A stretch of 64,000 nucleotides of DNA, from assembly GCA_964651825.1 (NCBI GenBank), contig CAZYWK010000004.1:19732-83731 (forward strand). Direction: 5' to 3'. Positions 15,988 to 25,051 of the stretch are shown piece after piece. This DNA comes from Sva-07 sp964651825. Its GTDB lineage: Bacteria > Actinomycetota > Acidimicrobiia > Acidimicrobiales > Ilumatobacteraceae. The position numbers were made by a program, and so were the translations under genes. Position 1 is the first letter of the stretch, and each line of letters starts with the position of its first letter. The notes beneath the pieces were generated by a model. The model was not told the DNA's origin, ran no database searches, and saw only the letters and a list, made by a program, of their open reading frames with translations.

Positions 15988-16914
15988 TCAGGGCAGCGGC
16001 ACCGACGCGATCCGGACGCAACCGTCCGCGAGGTGGGCGAGTGCCAACTCGCGCGATTCGTCGATGCCGACCACGACCTGCTGGTCGTCGTAGATCGCCA
16101 ATCCGACGATCACGTCGACCGACGGGCATCTGGGCAGACCGAGCTCCTCGGCCAGCATCGACGCCGCGGTGTCGGCCTGTTCGGGAATCTCGGTCACCAC
16201 GGTCGCGTCCTCGGGCAGGTCGCCCGACGACGGTGCCCCGACGGCGGTCGCGGCGAAGGCCGCCAGGTCGTCGAGGTCGGCCAGGATCGGCAGACCGTCC
16301 TCAGGTGGTGGCGCAGCGTCGTTGATGCCGGTGTCGAGCTCGAGTCCCGCGCCGTCGGTGGGGGCGGAGGCACGTTCGACCTCGGCCTCATCCAGCGCAG
16401 CGGCCGGGGCCGGAGCGTCAGCCGCGGCGGGAGACTCGCTCTCTCCGAGCTCAGCGGACATGACCGTCGCCGACGAGGCGTCGCTGTCGTCGTCGGTGCC
16501 GTTCACCGAACGCAGCAGCAACCCGCCGGCGAGCACCACGACGAGCCCCGCGGCTGCCGCCCCGAGCCACACGCTGGACATCGCTCCACGGCGGCGCGAG
16601 CCCGATCGCGCCGGAGCGGACATCGCCGCCACTCCGGCGGCGGCCGCACCATCGGCTCCGGTCGGGGTGACATCACGGAGCGAGCCGATCCGCTCAGCCT
16701 CCGGGAGGCGGTCCCAGGCGTCGAGTGCGGCGGCGAGATGCTGCTCGCGGGCCGAGATCGACGGGCTGGGGAGCTCGGCGAGCACCGCACGCACTTGCCG
16801 CAACCGGTCGACCTCACCCAGGACCTCGGGGCTGGCCTCCACCTGAGCGCGCGCGTCGGCATGGAGTTCGCCGTCGAGATACGCGCTCGCGAGGGAGGTC
16901 AGGTCGTCAGTCAT
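15988..16914 (-). CDS. Putative membrane-bound anti-sigma factor
   Basis: This 308-residue protein starts 8 bases inside the end of the sigma-factor gene, the typical arrangement of a sigma/anti-sigma pair. Residues 1-60 (LTSLASAYLDGELHADARAQVE) look like an anti-sigma N-terminal helical domain, but the zinc-binding H-x3-C-x2-C motif is missing. A single membrane helix spans about 112-134 (VWLGAAAAGLVVVLAGGLLL), followed by an acidic Ala/Asp-rich linker and an outer domain of about 90 residues. It probably holds the partner sigma factor at the membrane. Function rests on gene pairing and topology. Confidence 0.75.
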   Translation of the reverse strand: MTDDLTSLASAYLDGELHADARAQVEASPEVLGEVDRLRQVRAVLAELPSPSISAREQHLAAALDAWDRLPEAERIGSLRDVTPTGADGAAAAGVAAMSAPARSGSRRRGAMSSVWLGAAAAGLVVVLAGGLLLRSVNGTDDDSDASSATVMSAELGESESPAAADAPAPAAALDEAEVERASAPTDGAGLELDTGINDAAPPPEDGLPILADLDDLAAFAATAVGAPSSGDLPEDATVVTEIPEQADTAASMLAEELGLPRCPSVDVIVGLAIYDDQQVVVGIDESRELALAHLADGCVRIASVPLP

Positions 16915-17539
16915 CCGCTGTAGTTGGACGCTCGGAGGTGTCGGTCAGGTTCCCGCTGCCGGCGGAAACATCGGGCCCGGGTGTGGTGGGCAGCGGAGGG
17001 AGGGCGTCGAGCCGCAGGGCGTCGGCCAACTGGGCGCGCCCGCGGGCGATCCGTGATTTCACGGTACCGAGGGGCACGTCGAGGAGATCGGCGATGTCGC
17101 CGTAGTCGAGGTCGATGACGTCGCGCAGGACCACGACGACCCGGAAATCTTCGCTCAGGCTGTCGAGGGCCTCGTCGATCGCGAGCTGATCGTCGACGCG
17201 TCCGACCTGTCGGCCCGCCCGGTCGTCGACGAGATCGGGTGGGTCCTCGCCGACAGCGTGGAGCGACGGGCGTCGCTTGCGTTTGCGGAGCTCGTCGAGG
17301 GCGGCATTGGTGGCGATGCGATAGGCCCAGGTGCCGAACGACGATCGGCCGTCGAAGCGCGGGAGGTTGCGCACGATCTTGATCAGTGCCTCCTGGCAGG
17401 CGTCGTCGGCGTCACTCACGCTCCCGGTGATCCGCCGGCACACGGCGTGAACGCGGTCGTAGTGGCGTCGGAGCAGCTGATCGAGCGCGGCCCGGTCGCC
17501 GGCCTGGGCGGCGGCAACCAACTGGGCGTCGTCGAGCAT
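16907..17539 (-). CDS. ECF-type RNA polymerase sigma factor, SigM-like
   Basis: This 210-residue protein has a sigma region 2 (LLRRHYDRVHAVCRRITG, DDACQEALIKIVRNLPRF, FGTWAYRIATNAALDELRKR) and a region 4 (LSEDFRVVVVLRDVIDLDYGD, LDVPLGTVKSRIARGRAQL). These are diagnostic of group 4 (ECF) sigma factors. Its place next to trxB/trxA and the anti-sigma gene matches SigM of mycobacteria and streptomycetes. It would direct transcription of an envelope or redox stress regulon once released from the membrane. The SigM assignment is by synteny. Confidence 0.9.
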   Translation of the reverse strand: MLDDAQLVAAAQAGDRAALDQLLRRHYDRVHAVCRRITGSVSDADDACQEALIKIVRNLPRFDGRSSFGTWAYRIATNAALDELRKRKRRPSLHAVGEDPPDLVDDRAGRQVGRVDDQLAIDEALDSLSEDFRVVVVLRDVIDLDYGDIADLLDVPLGTVKSRIARGRAQLADALRLDALPPLPTTPGPDVSAGSGNLTDTSERPTTADD

Positions 17540-17659
17540 GGCGATGCAGCGGAGCGTACCGAGGCGTGTGAGGCCCGCGCGGGACGGTCAGCCGTCAGCA
17601 CGCCGACCCCGTGCGTTGGGGACGGGGCCGGACGAACGACCTCGCGAGCGGCGGAGCAA

Positions 17660-19579
17660 TCAGACCAGGGTGATCTCGCCCAGGCGACCGCGGTACGGGC
17701 GCTCGGCGCTGCAGCTGCTGTCCCGACCGATCTCGTTCAGGAGCACGAGCATGTGGCGGGCAGGGACGGCCGGCAGCGCGGACACGACGGTGTCGGGTTC
17801 GCTGGCGAACGCCTTCGTGCCGAGTTCGGGGCCCCAGCCGTCGAGGTCGGCCGGAGCGACGTCGTCGGCGACGGCGAAGAACCGCAGCTGGTACGGCGCG
17901 TTGATCACGTCGACCGACAGTGCCTGCTGGGTGAGCTGGTCGAAGGAGACGACGAGACCGACGCCCCGCTTGGCGCCCATGTACTGCGAGTCGTAGCAGA
18001 CGGTGCTCCAGGCGGTCGTGGGGTCGCCGTCGGCCAACGCGAGGACAGCTTCACCGTCGTTCTCCTCGTTGTCGCCGTCGGGGTCGAACGTGGTGACAGC
18101 GGCGATGGTGGCCGGTCCGGTGGGCGCGGCGCCGACCGTGTCGACGGGAGGTACCGCGACGCCGGTCTCGGTGGTGTCGGCGGGGGCGACGGTGCCGGCC
18201 GGGAGCACCGTCGTGGGCGAGACGACGTCGCCGACGTACCGCAGGTTGTACCAGAGGAGCCCGCCGACCACGAGTGCGACGAGAACGATCACCGCGATCA
18301 CCACCATGCTGGGCTTCCAGCTGTGGGTCAGCCCCGTGGCGGTCGGCGGGTCGACACGCTCGGAACCCCGGGGTGGGGTGGGCTGACGAACCGGGCGGAC
18401 CGGAACGGTAGGCCGCCGTTCGGGAGTGGTGAGCGCGTGGCTCCCCGCCGTGTGTGGCGCCGGCTGGACCGGAACGCTGCCGGTCCGCGAGACCTCGCCG
18501 GGGATGGCACCGACCATGGAGGTGGTCGTCGGCGTGGAGTTCGTGATCGGTCCGCGGGTGGTGGCGGGCGGCTGCGGGCCGGTTGGGCGTGGGTCGGCTT
18601 GCTGGCGTGCCGGCGGTCGGCGAGGGGAGGGTGGCAGCGGACGCTCGATCTCGTCGGACGGCGCACGCCGGAACCGGCGGCCGAACGGGGCGATCGGTGT
18701 CCGCTCCGGGATCGTGTCGTCGACGACCGGCGGCCCCTCCGCGGCGGCGATGTGGAGGGCCTCGACGAGCTCCGCCCCGGTTGCCGGCCGGTTCGCCGGG
18801 TTGCGGGCGAGGAGTTGATGGATCACGGTGACGAGCGCCGTCGGCAGGGTGGCGCGCAGGCGCGCGAGGTCGGTCGGATCACGTTGCAGGCGGGCGAGGG
18901 CGGTGTCGGCGTCGGTCTCGCCGAGGAACGGCACCCGCCCGGCGAGGCATTCGTAGAGCACGAGACCCAGCGAGTACAGGTCGGCGCGGCCGTCGAGCTT
19001 CTTGCCCCGCACCTGTTCGGGCGACAGGTACTTCGCCGTGCCCATCATGATGTTGTCGCTCGTCAGATCGGCTTCGGGCGACTGCAGGCCCTTGGCGATC
19101 CCGAAGTCGGTGAGCAGGACCCGGCCGTCGGAGGTGATCATGATGTTGCCGGGCTTCACGTCGCGATGGACGAAGCCGGCCTCGTGGGCGTGGTCGAGCG
19201 CGAGGGCGACGCACGTGCCGATGTGACACGTGAGCTCGGGGCTCAGTCGCTTCTGGGTGTCGAGCAGCTGGCGCAGGCTCTTGCCTTCGACCAACTGCAT
19301 CACCACGGCCTGGCGCCCGTCCTGTTCGAACACGTCATGGACCGCGACGATGTTCGGGTGGTTCAGGCTCGCCGCGGCGATCGCCTCGCGGCGGAACCGT
19401 TCGGTGACGATCTCGTCGGTGGCCAGGTTGGGTTTGAGCCACTTGACCGCGACCTTGCGGTCGAGCGTGAGGTCGACGGCGAGCCAGACCTCGGCCATAC
19501 CGCCCTGAGCGAGCTGCCGTTGCAGTTCGTATCGCTGGGCGATGACCGTGGGGGACGAGGGCGGGGCGGCTCTGGACAT
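17660..19579 (-). CDS. Transmembrane Ser/Thr protein kinase with MurJ-tail-like outer domain
   Basis: The 639-residue protein has a kinase domain at about 17-275: glycine loop LAQGGMAEVW, catalytic Lys46 (VAVKWLK), HRDVKPGN with Asp140, DFGIAKG at 158-164, and the APE-region YLSPEQV. All key residues are present, so it should be active. A Pro/Arg/Thr-rich linker (about 285-420) leads to one membrane helix (about 425-444). The outer domain begins near TFDPDGDNEENDGEAVLALADGD. That domain resembles the extracellular end of actinobacterial MurJ/MviN, which also carries a kinase-like domain before it. The gene sits where murJ lies in mycobacteria, but no flippase part is present. Confidence 0.88.
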   Translation of the reverse strand: MSRAAPPSSPTVIAQRYELQRQLAQGGMAEVWLAVDLTLDRKVAVKWLKPNLATDEIVTERFRREAIAAASLNHPNIVAVHDVFEQDGRQAVVMQLVEGKSLRQLLDTQKRLSPELTCHIGTCVALALDHAHEAGFVHRDVKPGNIMITSDGRVLLTDFGIAKGLQSPEADLTSDNIMMGTAKYLSPEQVRGKKLDGRADLYSLGLVLYECLAGRVPFLGETDADTALARLQRDPTDLARLRATLPTALVTVIHQLLARNPANRPATGAELVEALHIAAAEGPPVVDDTIPERTPIAPFGRRFRRAPSDEIERPLPPSPRRPPARQQADPRPTGPQPPATTRGPITNSTPTTTSMVGAIPGEVSRTGSVPVQPAPHTAGSHALTTPERRPTVPVRPVRQPTPPRGSERVDPPTATGLTHSWKPSMVVIAVIVLVALVVGGLLWYNLRYVGDVVSPTTVLPAGTVAPADTTETGVAVPPVDTVGAAPTGPATIAAVTTFDPDGDNEENDGEAVLALADGDPTTAWSTVCYDSQYMGAKRGVGLVVSFDQLTQQALSVDVINAPYQLRFFAVADDVAPADLDGWGPELGTKAFASEPDTVVSALPAVPARHMLVLLNEIGRDSSCSAERPYRGRLGEITLV

Positions 19580-19644
19580 GACGCTGCTCGAACGCTAGTG
19601 GGACAAGGCCGTCCGGCACCGGCAATGAAACGGCAGTTCGGCAG

Positions 19645-20505
19645 TTACCCCTTGATCTGGAACGCGACGCCGATCGTGCCGCGGCCGCCGTGGGTGCCGA
19701 TGACGGGTCCGATCTCGCCGACGACGATCTCGCCCGGGGCGTACGGCCGCAGCATGTCGACGAACACGTCGACGTCGCTGCAGTCGGCATGGAGCACAGC
19801 GAGGTTCTCGATCGCGCCGTCGTAGCTCTTCACCTTGTCGACGAGGAACGCCAGCGCCTTGGAACGCGTCCGCTGCTTGCCGCCCTGCTCGACGACGCCA
19901 CCGGTGACCTCGATGATCGGCTTGATCGCCAGGGCGGTGGCGAGCAGCGCCTTGGCGTTGCCGATCCGCCCACCCTTCTTCAGGTTCTCGAGTGTGTCGA
20001 GTGCGCCGAAGACGCGGGTGCGTTCGATGAGGTCGAGCGCGGTCGCCTCGACGTCGTCGATCGTGCCGCCCTCGGCGGCGAGACGGGCACAGGCGAGAGC
20101 GATCGTGCCGAGGCCGAGGGTGATGCTGCGACTGTCGAGCACCCGCACGTCGAGGTCGATGTCGGGGTCGGACACGATCGTGCGGGCGGCGAGCTGCGCG
20201 CTCTGCATCGTGGCCGAGAGCGCGGACGACAGCGACACCACGACGATGCCGGTGGCGCCGTCGGCGGCGAGGCGGCGGTACGCCTGCTCGAACTGTCCCG
20301 GTGCTGGTGCGGCGGTCTCGGGGAGCTTGGGCGAATTGACGCACCGCGACCAGAACTCCTCGGTCGAGAGCTCCTCGCGGTCGACGAACTCCTCGTCGCC
20401 GAACCGGATCGTCAGGGGCACGATCGTGATGCCGAGCTCGTCGGCGATCGGGCCTGGCAGGTCGCAGGAGCTGTCGGTGACGATGCGGATCGCAGGCGAA
20501 TTCAC
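19645..20505 (-). CDS. DegV family fatty-acid-binding protein
   Basis: DegV proteins bind fatty acids, and some serve as FakB subunits of fatty acid kinase. Visible signatures are IRIVTDSSCDLP at the start, VVSLSSALSATMQSA in the ligand pocket, and LENLKKGGRIGNAKALLA followed by KPIIEV. I place the start at GTG 20505 (286 aa); a TTG at 20514 would add three residues. It lies 65 bases upstream of the kinase gene and 11 bases or fewer from the DUF6049 stop, so it belongs to the same minus-strand run. No fakA is visible here. Confidence 0.9.
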   Translation of the reverse strand: MNSPAIRIVTDSSCDLPGPIADELGITIVPLTIRFGDEEFVDREELSTEEFWSRCVNSPKLPETAAPAPGQFEQAYRRLAADGATGIVVVSLSSALSATMQSAQLAARTIVSDPDIDLDVRVLDSRSITLGLGTIALACARLAAEGGTIDDVEATALDLIERTRVFGALDTLENLKKGGRIGNAKALLATALAIKPIIEVTGGVVEQGGKQRTRSKALAFLVDKVKSYDGAIENLAVLHADCSDVDVFVDMLRPYAPGEIVVGEIGPVIGTHGGRGTIGVAFQIKG

Positions 20506-20516
20506 GGGATGCAATG

Positions 20517-22814
20517 CTACGGCGCTGCGCTCGGGTGGCGGTCACGACCCTGTTCGAGTGCAGCGCGACGCTTGCCCCGCCAGTGTGCGAACCACCAGCT
20601 GAGCAGCACGAGGACGAACGCCGCGGTCAGCACCTGGCCGAGCCCGGTGAACGCCGTGACGCGCGACGTGATCGTCACGGGCTCGGCGATCGATTCTCCG
20701 GCCGGTGTCAGCACCTCCACCCTGATCGGCGAGGTGCCGTTCGACTTCGCCCGGACGGGGATGATCAGCGATGTCTCGTCGTTCGGGCGCAGGGTCACCT
20801 GGTGGTCCCCTGTGTCGGTGGCGCCGGGGTCGGCGTCGGGTGGGGTCGAGTCGGGGAAGGAGAGCTTGGGTGACGACATGCGCAAGATGACGGCGAGCGG
20901 ATCGGGCGAGGTGTTGCCGACCTGGACCTCGATGTCGCCCGAGCGGCCCGTCAGGGTGAACGTGAACGGCGTCGGTGGCACGACGGCGTCGCGGACGGCG
21001 TCGGCTTCGGCCTGCACGTCGGCGGCGACGGCGGCCGCCTCGTCGTCGTCGATCGCGGTGGTGAGGAGCGCACCGAGCTCGTCGGCCCAGCGTTGCGGGC
21101 GGGGGTCGTCCGCGGGGAGCATCGACCCGGCGCTGGCGGCGCTGAGTGCGGTCGCATCGATCAGGGCGACACGTTCGGCCAGCGACGGCCCTGCATCGGC
21201 CGGCAGGTCCACCACGAGAGGTTGGCCGCCGACGGCCTGGACGTCGGTGGTCCCGGTCAGGGTCGATGCGAGTGTGAACTCGACGCTGGGAGTCGTGGCG
21301 GCCAGGGCCTCGAGCCCTTGCAGCAGGCGGGGGTCGGGGACACCGATGTCGGGGGTCGACAGGACACGGCTGCGGTCGAGGCGTGCGGTGTCGTCGACGA
21401 GCATCGACGTGATCGTCTCGACCGCCCACTCGATGGCCGTCGAGGTGGACAGGATCTCGTCGGTGGCGTCGGCGGTCAGGTCGTCGGAGATCGAGTCGAC
21501 GACCAGCAGCGGCAGCGTCCCACCGTCGGGGAGCGCGACCGTCGCGAGCAGATCGGTGGCCGGGAGCTCGTCGTCGATGGTGGCCCGGTACATGTCCTGA
21601 CTCATCACGAGCAGGCGGACACCCAGATCGCGAAGCTCCTGGGCGCCGGCACTGCTCAGCGGCTCGAGCACGATCCAGGTGTTGCGCCGTGACGGCGTGG
21701 TCGGCACCGCGGCGGTGAGCATGTCCTCGCCGGCGCTGAGGAGCCGGGCGAACTCGTCGGCACGGTCGACCGCCACCGCTGACGACACGTCGAGCGGGAC
21801 GGCGGGGACCGACGTGAACTCGTCGCCCGTGAGCGCCTCGGCCAACGCCGCCGCGCCGTCGTCGGTGCTGGCGGCCTCCGCGACCACAGGGGGCGGTGCA
21901 TCGATGGTGACGGGACCGTCGACGGCGGTCGCCAGCCCGACCGCCTCGTCGAACCGGGCGGCCGCCGCGGCGTCGCCGGGGCGGATCGCGGTGATCACCG
22001 AGAGGTCGAGCGGCCGCGGTGTCGACGCCGTCGCGGCGGGGCCGGCGAGCCGCTGGACGATCGTGCCGTGCGTGGCCACGGGGAGCAGGCCACCCTGACC
22101 GGTGGCGGCGAGCAACTCGGTGCGGACCGGGTACAGCCCGGGTGCGTCGAACTTCAGCCGCTCGCCGACGCTCGTCCCCGAGTCGGTCGGCACGTCGAGG
22201 GTGAGGAGCGCGGCACCGTCGGTGTCGAAGGTGATCACCGACCGGGCATCGCCGATCTCGATGCCGTCGATCGCGTTGTCGCCGAACGCGTTCCGGTTGA
22301 CGTCACCGCCGACCAGCCGGTCGATGTCGCGGGCGGTCGTATCGCTCGCGAACGCCGGATAGTTCGTGACCCGCACGACCAGCCCGAGTGGCTCCGGTGG
22401 CGGCACGGTGGTCGTCGGCACCGCAGTGGTCGGCGGAGCCGGGGTGGCGGCTGCGGTGTCCGTCGTGGCAGCGCCTGGCTCGACGGGAGCGGTCTCCGCG
22501 GCCGCGATGGTCGTGGTCGTTTCGGGGGCCAGCGTGGTGGTGGTCGTCGCCGGTGGTGGCGGCGCGAGCTCGAGCGACGCGAGGTCACCGGTCAGCCGGT
22601 AGACGAGATGGATCGACTCGTCGGGACCGAACGCGTAGTGCTGCTCGACGAGCGCGATGCGGATGCCCACCTCGGCGGTCTGGCCAGGTGCCACCACGCC
22701 AGGTGTGGTCGGGGCCAGTGGCGGCGTGGCCGCGGCGTGACCGAACGCCGAGAGCACGGCGAGGGCCAACACGGCGCCGGTGCCGCCGAGCAGTCGTCGT
22801 CGGCCGGCCATCAC
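20517..22814 (-). CDS. DUF6049 family cell-surface protein
   Basis: This 765-residue protein has a Sec signal (MMAGRRRLLGGTGAVLALAVLSAFG, cleavage near AHA-AAT). A long Thr/Pro/Ala-rich stretch near 90-140 follows, then several beta-rich segments, one C-terminal membrane helix (VLTAAFVLVLLSWWFAHW) and a short basic tail. Length, topology and position upstream of the sigma/trx cluster match the Rv3909-type DUF6049 protein of mycobacteria. It is probably anchored in the membrane facing the wall. The biochemical role is unknown. Its start overlaps the acetyltransferase stop (ATGA). Confidence 0.82.
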   Translation of the reverse strand: MMAGRRRLLGGTGAVLALAVLSAFGHAAATPPLAPTTPGVVAPGQTAEVGIRIALVEQHYAFGPDESIHLVYRLTGDLASLELAPPPPATTTTTLAPETTTTIAAAETAPVEPGAATTDTAAATPAPPTTAVPTTTVPPPEPLGLVVRVTNYPAFASDTTARDIDRLVGGDVNRNAFGDNAIDGIEIGDARSVITFDTDGAALLTLDVPTDSGTSVGERLKFDAPGLYPVRTELLAATGQGGLLPVATHGTIVQRLAGPAATASTPRPLDLSVITAIRPGDAAAAARFDEAVGLATAVDGPVTIDAPPPVVAEAASTDDGAAALAEALTGDEFTSVPAVPLDVSSAVAVDRADEFARLLSAGEDMLTAAVPTTPSRRNTWIVLEPLSSAGAQELRDLGVRLLVMSQDMYRATIDDELPATDLLATVALPDGGTLPLLVVDSISDDLTADATDEILSTSTAIEWAVETITSMLVDDTARLDRSRVLSTPDIGVPDPRLLQGLEALAATTPSVEFTLASTLTGTTDVQAVGGQPLVVDLPADAGPSLAERVALIDATALSAASAGSMLPADDPRPQRWADELGALLTTAIDDDEAAAVAADVQAEADAVRDAVVPPTPFTFTLTGRSGDIEVQVGNTSPDPLAVILRMSSPKLSFPDSTPPDADPGATDTGDHQVTLRPNDETSLIIPVRAKSNGTSPIRVEVLTPAGESIAEPVTITSRVTAFTGLGQVLTAAFVLVLLSWWFAHWRGKRRAALEQGRDRHPSAAP

Positions 22815-23521
22815 GAGATCGCGTCGAGCGTGAGCTCGAGCAGCACGAGCGTGTCGTGCCGACGCTCGAATCCGAACGACGCGTACAGCGCCAGCGCGGC
22901 GTCGTTGTCGGTCGCGGTGTTGACCATCGCGTGGCCGGCACCGCGCGACCGCATCCAGGCGAGCGCGTCGGCCACCAGGAGGCGGGCCGAACCCTGGCGG
23001 CGGTGGGACGGATCGACGGCCAGCCGCTGCAGGTACCCCGTGCGATCGGCGACGCCGCTCATCGCGAAGGCGACCATCGAGCGGTTGGTGACGATCGATC
23101 GGGTGCGGCTGTGCGGGGTGGCGTGGACGATGTCGGCCAATGCATCACGGTCGTTGCCCCACTCCGGACCGAACGCCCGGGCGTCGACGGTGGCGGCCTC
23201 GTCGAGGTGACGCCGTCGCAGCGGGCGGGTGCCGCGGGAACGATGTGTGACGTCGCCGTCGGTGAGCGTGCGATCGAGCAGGGCCAACTCGTCGATGGTC
23301 CGGAATCCGGCGTCGCGGAACGGTTGGACCGATCCGGGAAACAAGGCGCCGGTGCGGATCGCCGTGGACCCTCGGTCACGGGCGGTCCGGATCCAGCCCC
23401 GGAGGTCGTGGTCGGTGGGCACCATGTGATGGTCGAGCAGGACGAGTTGGGCGATGTCGGATCGATACGGCCACGATCCGAGTCGAGCTCGGACGCGACG
23501 TTCGGTGCTGGTCGCCTCCAC
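22811..23521 (-). CDS. GNAT family N-acetyltransferase
   Basis: The C-terminal half has the GNAT acetyl-CoA-binding pattern LQRLAVDPSHRRQGSARLLVADALAWM followed by NTATDNDAALALYASFGFERRHD. The N-terminal half looks like a degenerate second GNAT domain (PYRSDIAQLVLLDHH). The start is uncertain: GTG 23521 (236 aa) is listed and GTG 23548 is in frame. It is divergent from pcnA and coupled by four bases to the DUF6049 gene. Substrate unknown. Confidence 0.82.
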   Translation of the reverse strand: MEATSTERRVRARLGSWPYRSDIAQLVLLDHHMVPTDHDLRGWIRTARDRGSTAIRTGALFPGSVQPFRDAGFRTIDELALLDRTLTDGDVTHRSRGTRPLRRRHLDEAATVDARAFGPEWGNDRDALADIVHATPHSRTRSIVTNRSMVAFAMSGVADRTGYLQRLAVDPSHRRQGSARLLVADALAWMRSRGAGHAMVNTATDNDAALALYASFGFERRHDTLVLLELTLDAIS

Positions 23522-23579
23522 GCCGTTGACGGTACTCGTGCAGCGCACGCTCCCGACCGTCGCCGTAGCCTGCCGTGCG

Positions 23580-25004
23580 ATGTTGCCCGCACGTTTCGAG
23601 CCGATCCTCGACGAACTCGCTCCCCTCGTGGAGCGCTTCCGCGCGCACGGCCACCGCCTCTACCTGGTCGGCGGTTCGGTGCGCGACCTGCTCGTCCAGC
23701 ACGATCGTGTCGACTTCGATCTCGATCTCACCACCGACGCCCGACCACCGGAGATCAAGGCGTGCCTGGAGGGTTGGGCCGACGCGTTGTGGACGCAGGG
23801 CGAGAAGTTCGGCACGATCGGCGCGCACAAGCACGACGCCGCGGGCGGCAGGCGGGTCTACGAGATCACCACGTTCCGGTCCGAGGCGTACACCGACGAT
23901 TCGCGCAAGCCCCACGTGGTGTTCGCCGACGAGGTCGACAGCGACCTGTCGCGGCGCGACTTCACCGTCAACGCGATGGCCCTCGAGCTGACCGGCGAGT
24001 CGGGGGCCCCGACGCTGATCGATCCGTTCGGGGGTGCCGCCGATCTCGCCACGCGGACGCTCCGCACCCCCGTCGCGCCGGAGGTCAGCTTCGGCGACGA
24101 CCCGTTGCGCATGCTGCGGGCCGCCCGCTTCATCGCCGGCTATCAACTGGCGCCGATCGACGAACTGGTCGCCGCGGTGACGGCGATGGCCGGGCGCCTG
24201 GAGATCGTGTCGCCCGAGCGGATCCGCGACGAGTTCGACAAGCTGATCACCGTCGACCACCCGTCGGCGGGGCTGTGGTTCCTGGTCGACACCGGTCTGG
24301 CCGACCAGTTCCTGCCGGAGCTCCCCGCCATGCGCCTGGAGAACGACCCGATCCACCGCCACAAGGATGTACTCAGCCACACGATCGCCGTCGTCGAGAA
24401 CGTCCAGCGTCGCGACGACGGACCGGACTTCGACTTCCGGCTCACCCGCCTCGCTGCCTTGTTCCACGACATCGGCAAGCCGAAGACCCGCGGCTATCTG
24501 GAAGGCAAGGGCACCACGTTCCACCACCACGACGCGGTCGGTGCCCGCATGACCCGCAAGCGGATGACGGCCCTGCGCTACTCGAACGACGACGTGGCCA
24601 AGGTGACCGAGCTCGTCGCCTTGCACCTGCGCTTCCACACCTACGCGATGGGGTGGTCCGACTCAGCGGTGCGGCGGTACGTGCGCGACGCCGGCGAGCT
24701 GCTCGGCGAGCTGAACGTGCTGACCAGGTGCGACTGCACGACCCGCAACGAACGCAAGGCGGCGCGCCTGGCCAAGCGGATGGACGAGCTGGAGGAACGC
24801 ATCGGCGAGCTCAGTGCCGCCGAAGAGCTCGCCGCGATCAGGCCGCAGCTCGACGGCAACGAGGTGATGCAGTTGCTCGATGTCTCTCCTGGGCGCGCGG
24901 TCGGCGAGGCGATGAACTTTCTGCTCGAGATCCGCCTCGAGGAAGGCCTGCTCGACGACGACGAGATCCGTCGCCGCCTCCTCGACTGGTGGTCCCGGAG
25001 ATGA
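23580..25004 (+). CDS. pcnA: CCA tRNA nucleotidyltransferase with HD domain
   Basis: This enzyme adds or repairs the 3' CCA of tRNAs. The 474-residue protein starts at ATG 23580. The nucleotidyltransferase motif LVGGSVRDLL is at 29-38 and the metal-binding DFDLD at 45-49. RRDFTVNAMAL and the head-domain RMLRAARFIAGY follow, then an HD domain (LFHDIGKPKT) in the C-terminal half. TAGCCT about ten bases before the ATG could be the -10 of a leaderless transcript. The length matches actinobacterial PcnA, and the place beside the DUF6049/sigM cluster is conserved. Confidence 0.95.
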   Translation: MLPARFEPILDELAPLVERFRAHGHRLYLVGGSVRDLLVQHDRVDFDLDLTTDARPPEIKACLEGWADALWTQGEKFGTIGAHKHDAAGGRRVYEITTFRSEAYTDDSRKPHVVFADEVDSDLSRRDFTVNAMALELTGESGAPTLIDPFGGAADLATRTLRTPVAPEVSFGDDPLRMLRAARFIAGYQLAPIDELVAAVTAMAGRLEIVSPERIRDEFDKLITVDHPSAGLWFLVDTGLADQFLPELPAMRLENDPIHRHKDVLSHTIAVVENVQRRDDGPDFDFRLTRLAALFHDIGKPKTRGYLEGKGTTFHHHDAVGARMTRKRMTALRYSNDDVAKVTELVALHLRFHTYAMGWSDSAVRRYVRDAGELLGELNVLTRCDCTTRNERKAARLAKRMDELEERIGELSAAEELAAIRPQLDGNEVMQLLDVSPGRAVGEAMNFLLEIRLEEGLLDDDEIRRRLLDWWSRR

Positions 25005-25051
25005 TCGAGGGTCCGCCCTCCCGGGAGGCTGCACACGTACCGTGATGGGCC

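Noticed and set aside
17660..20505. A murJ gene hidden between the sigma factor and DUF6049 genes
   Set aside because: Only a single membrane helix occurs in the kinase and none in DegV. No multi-helix flippase frame exists there on either strand.
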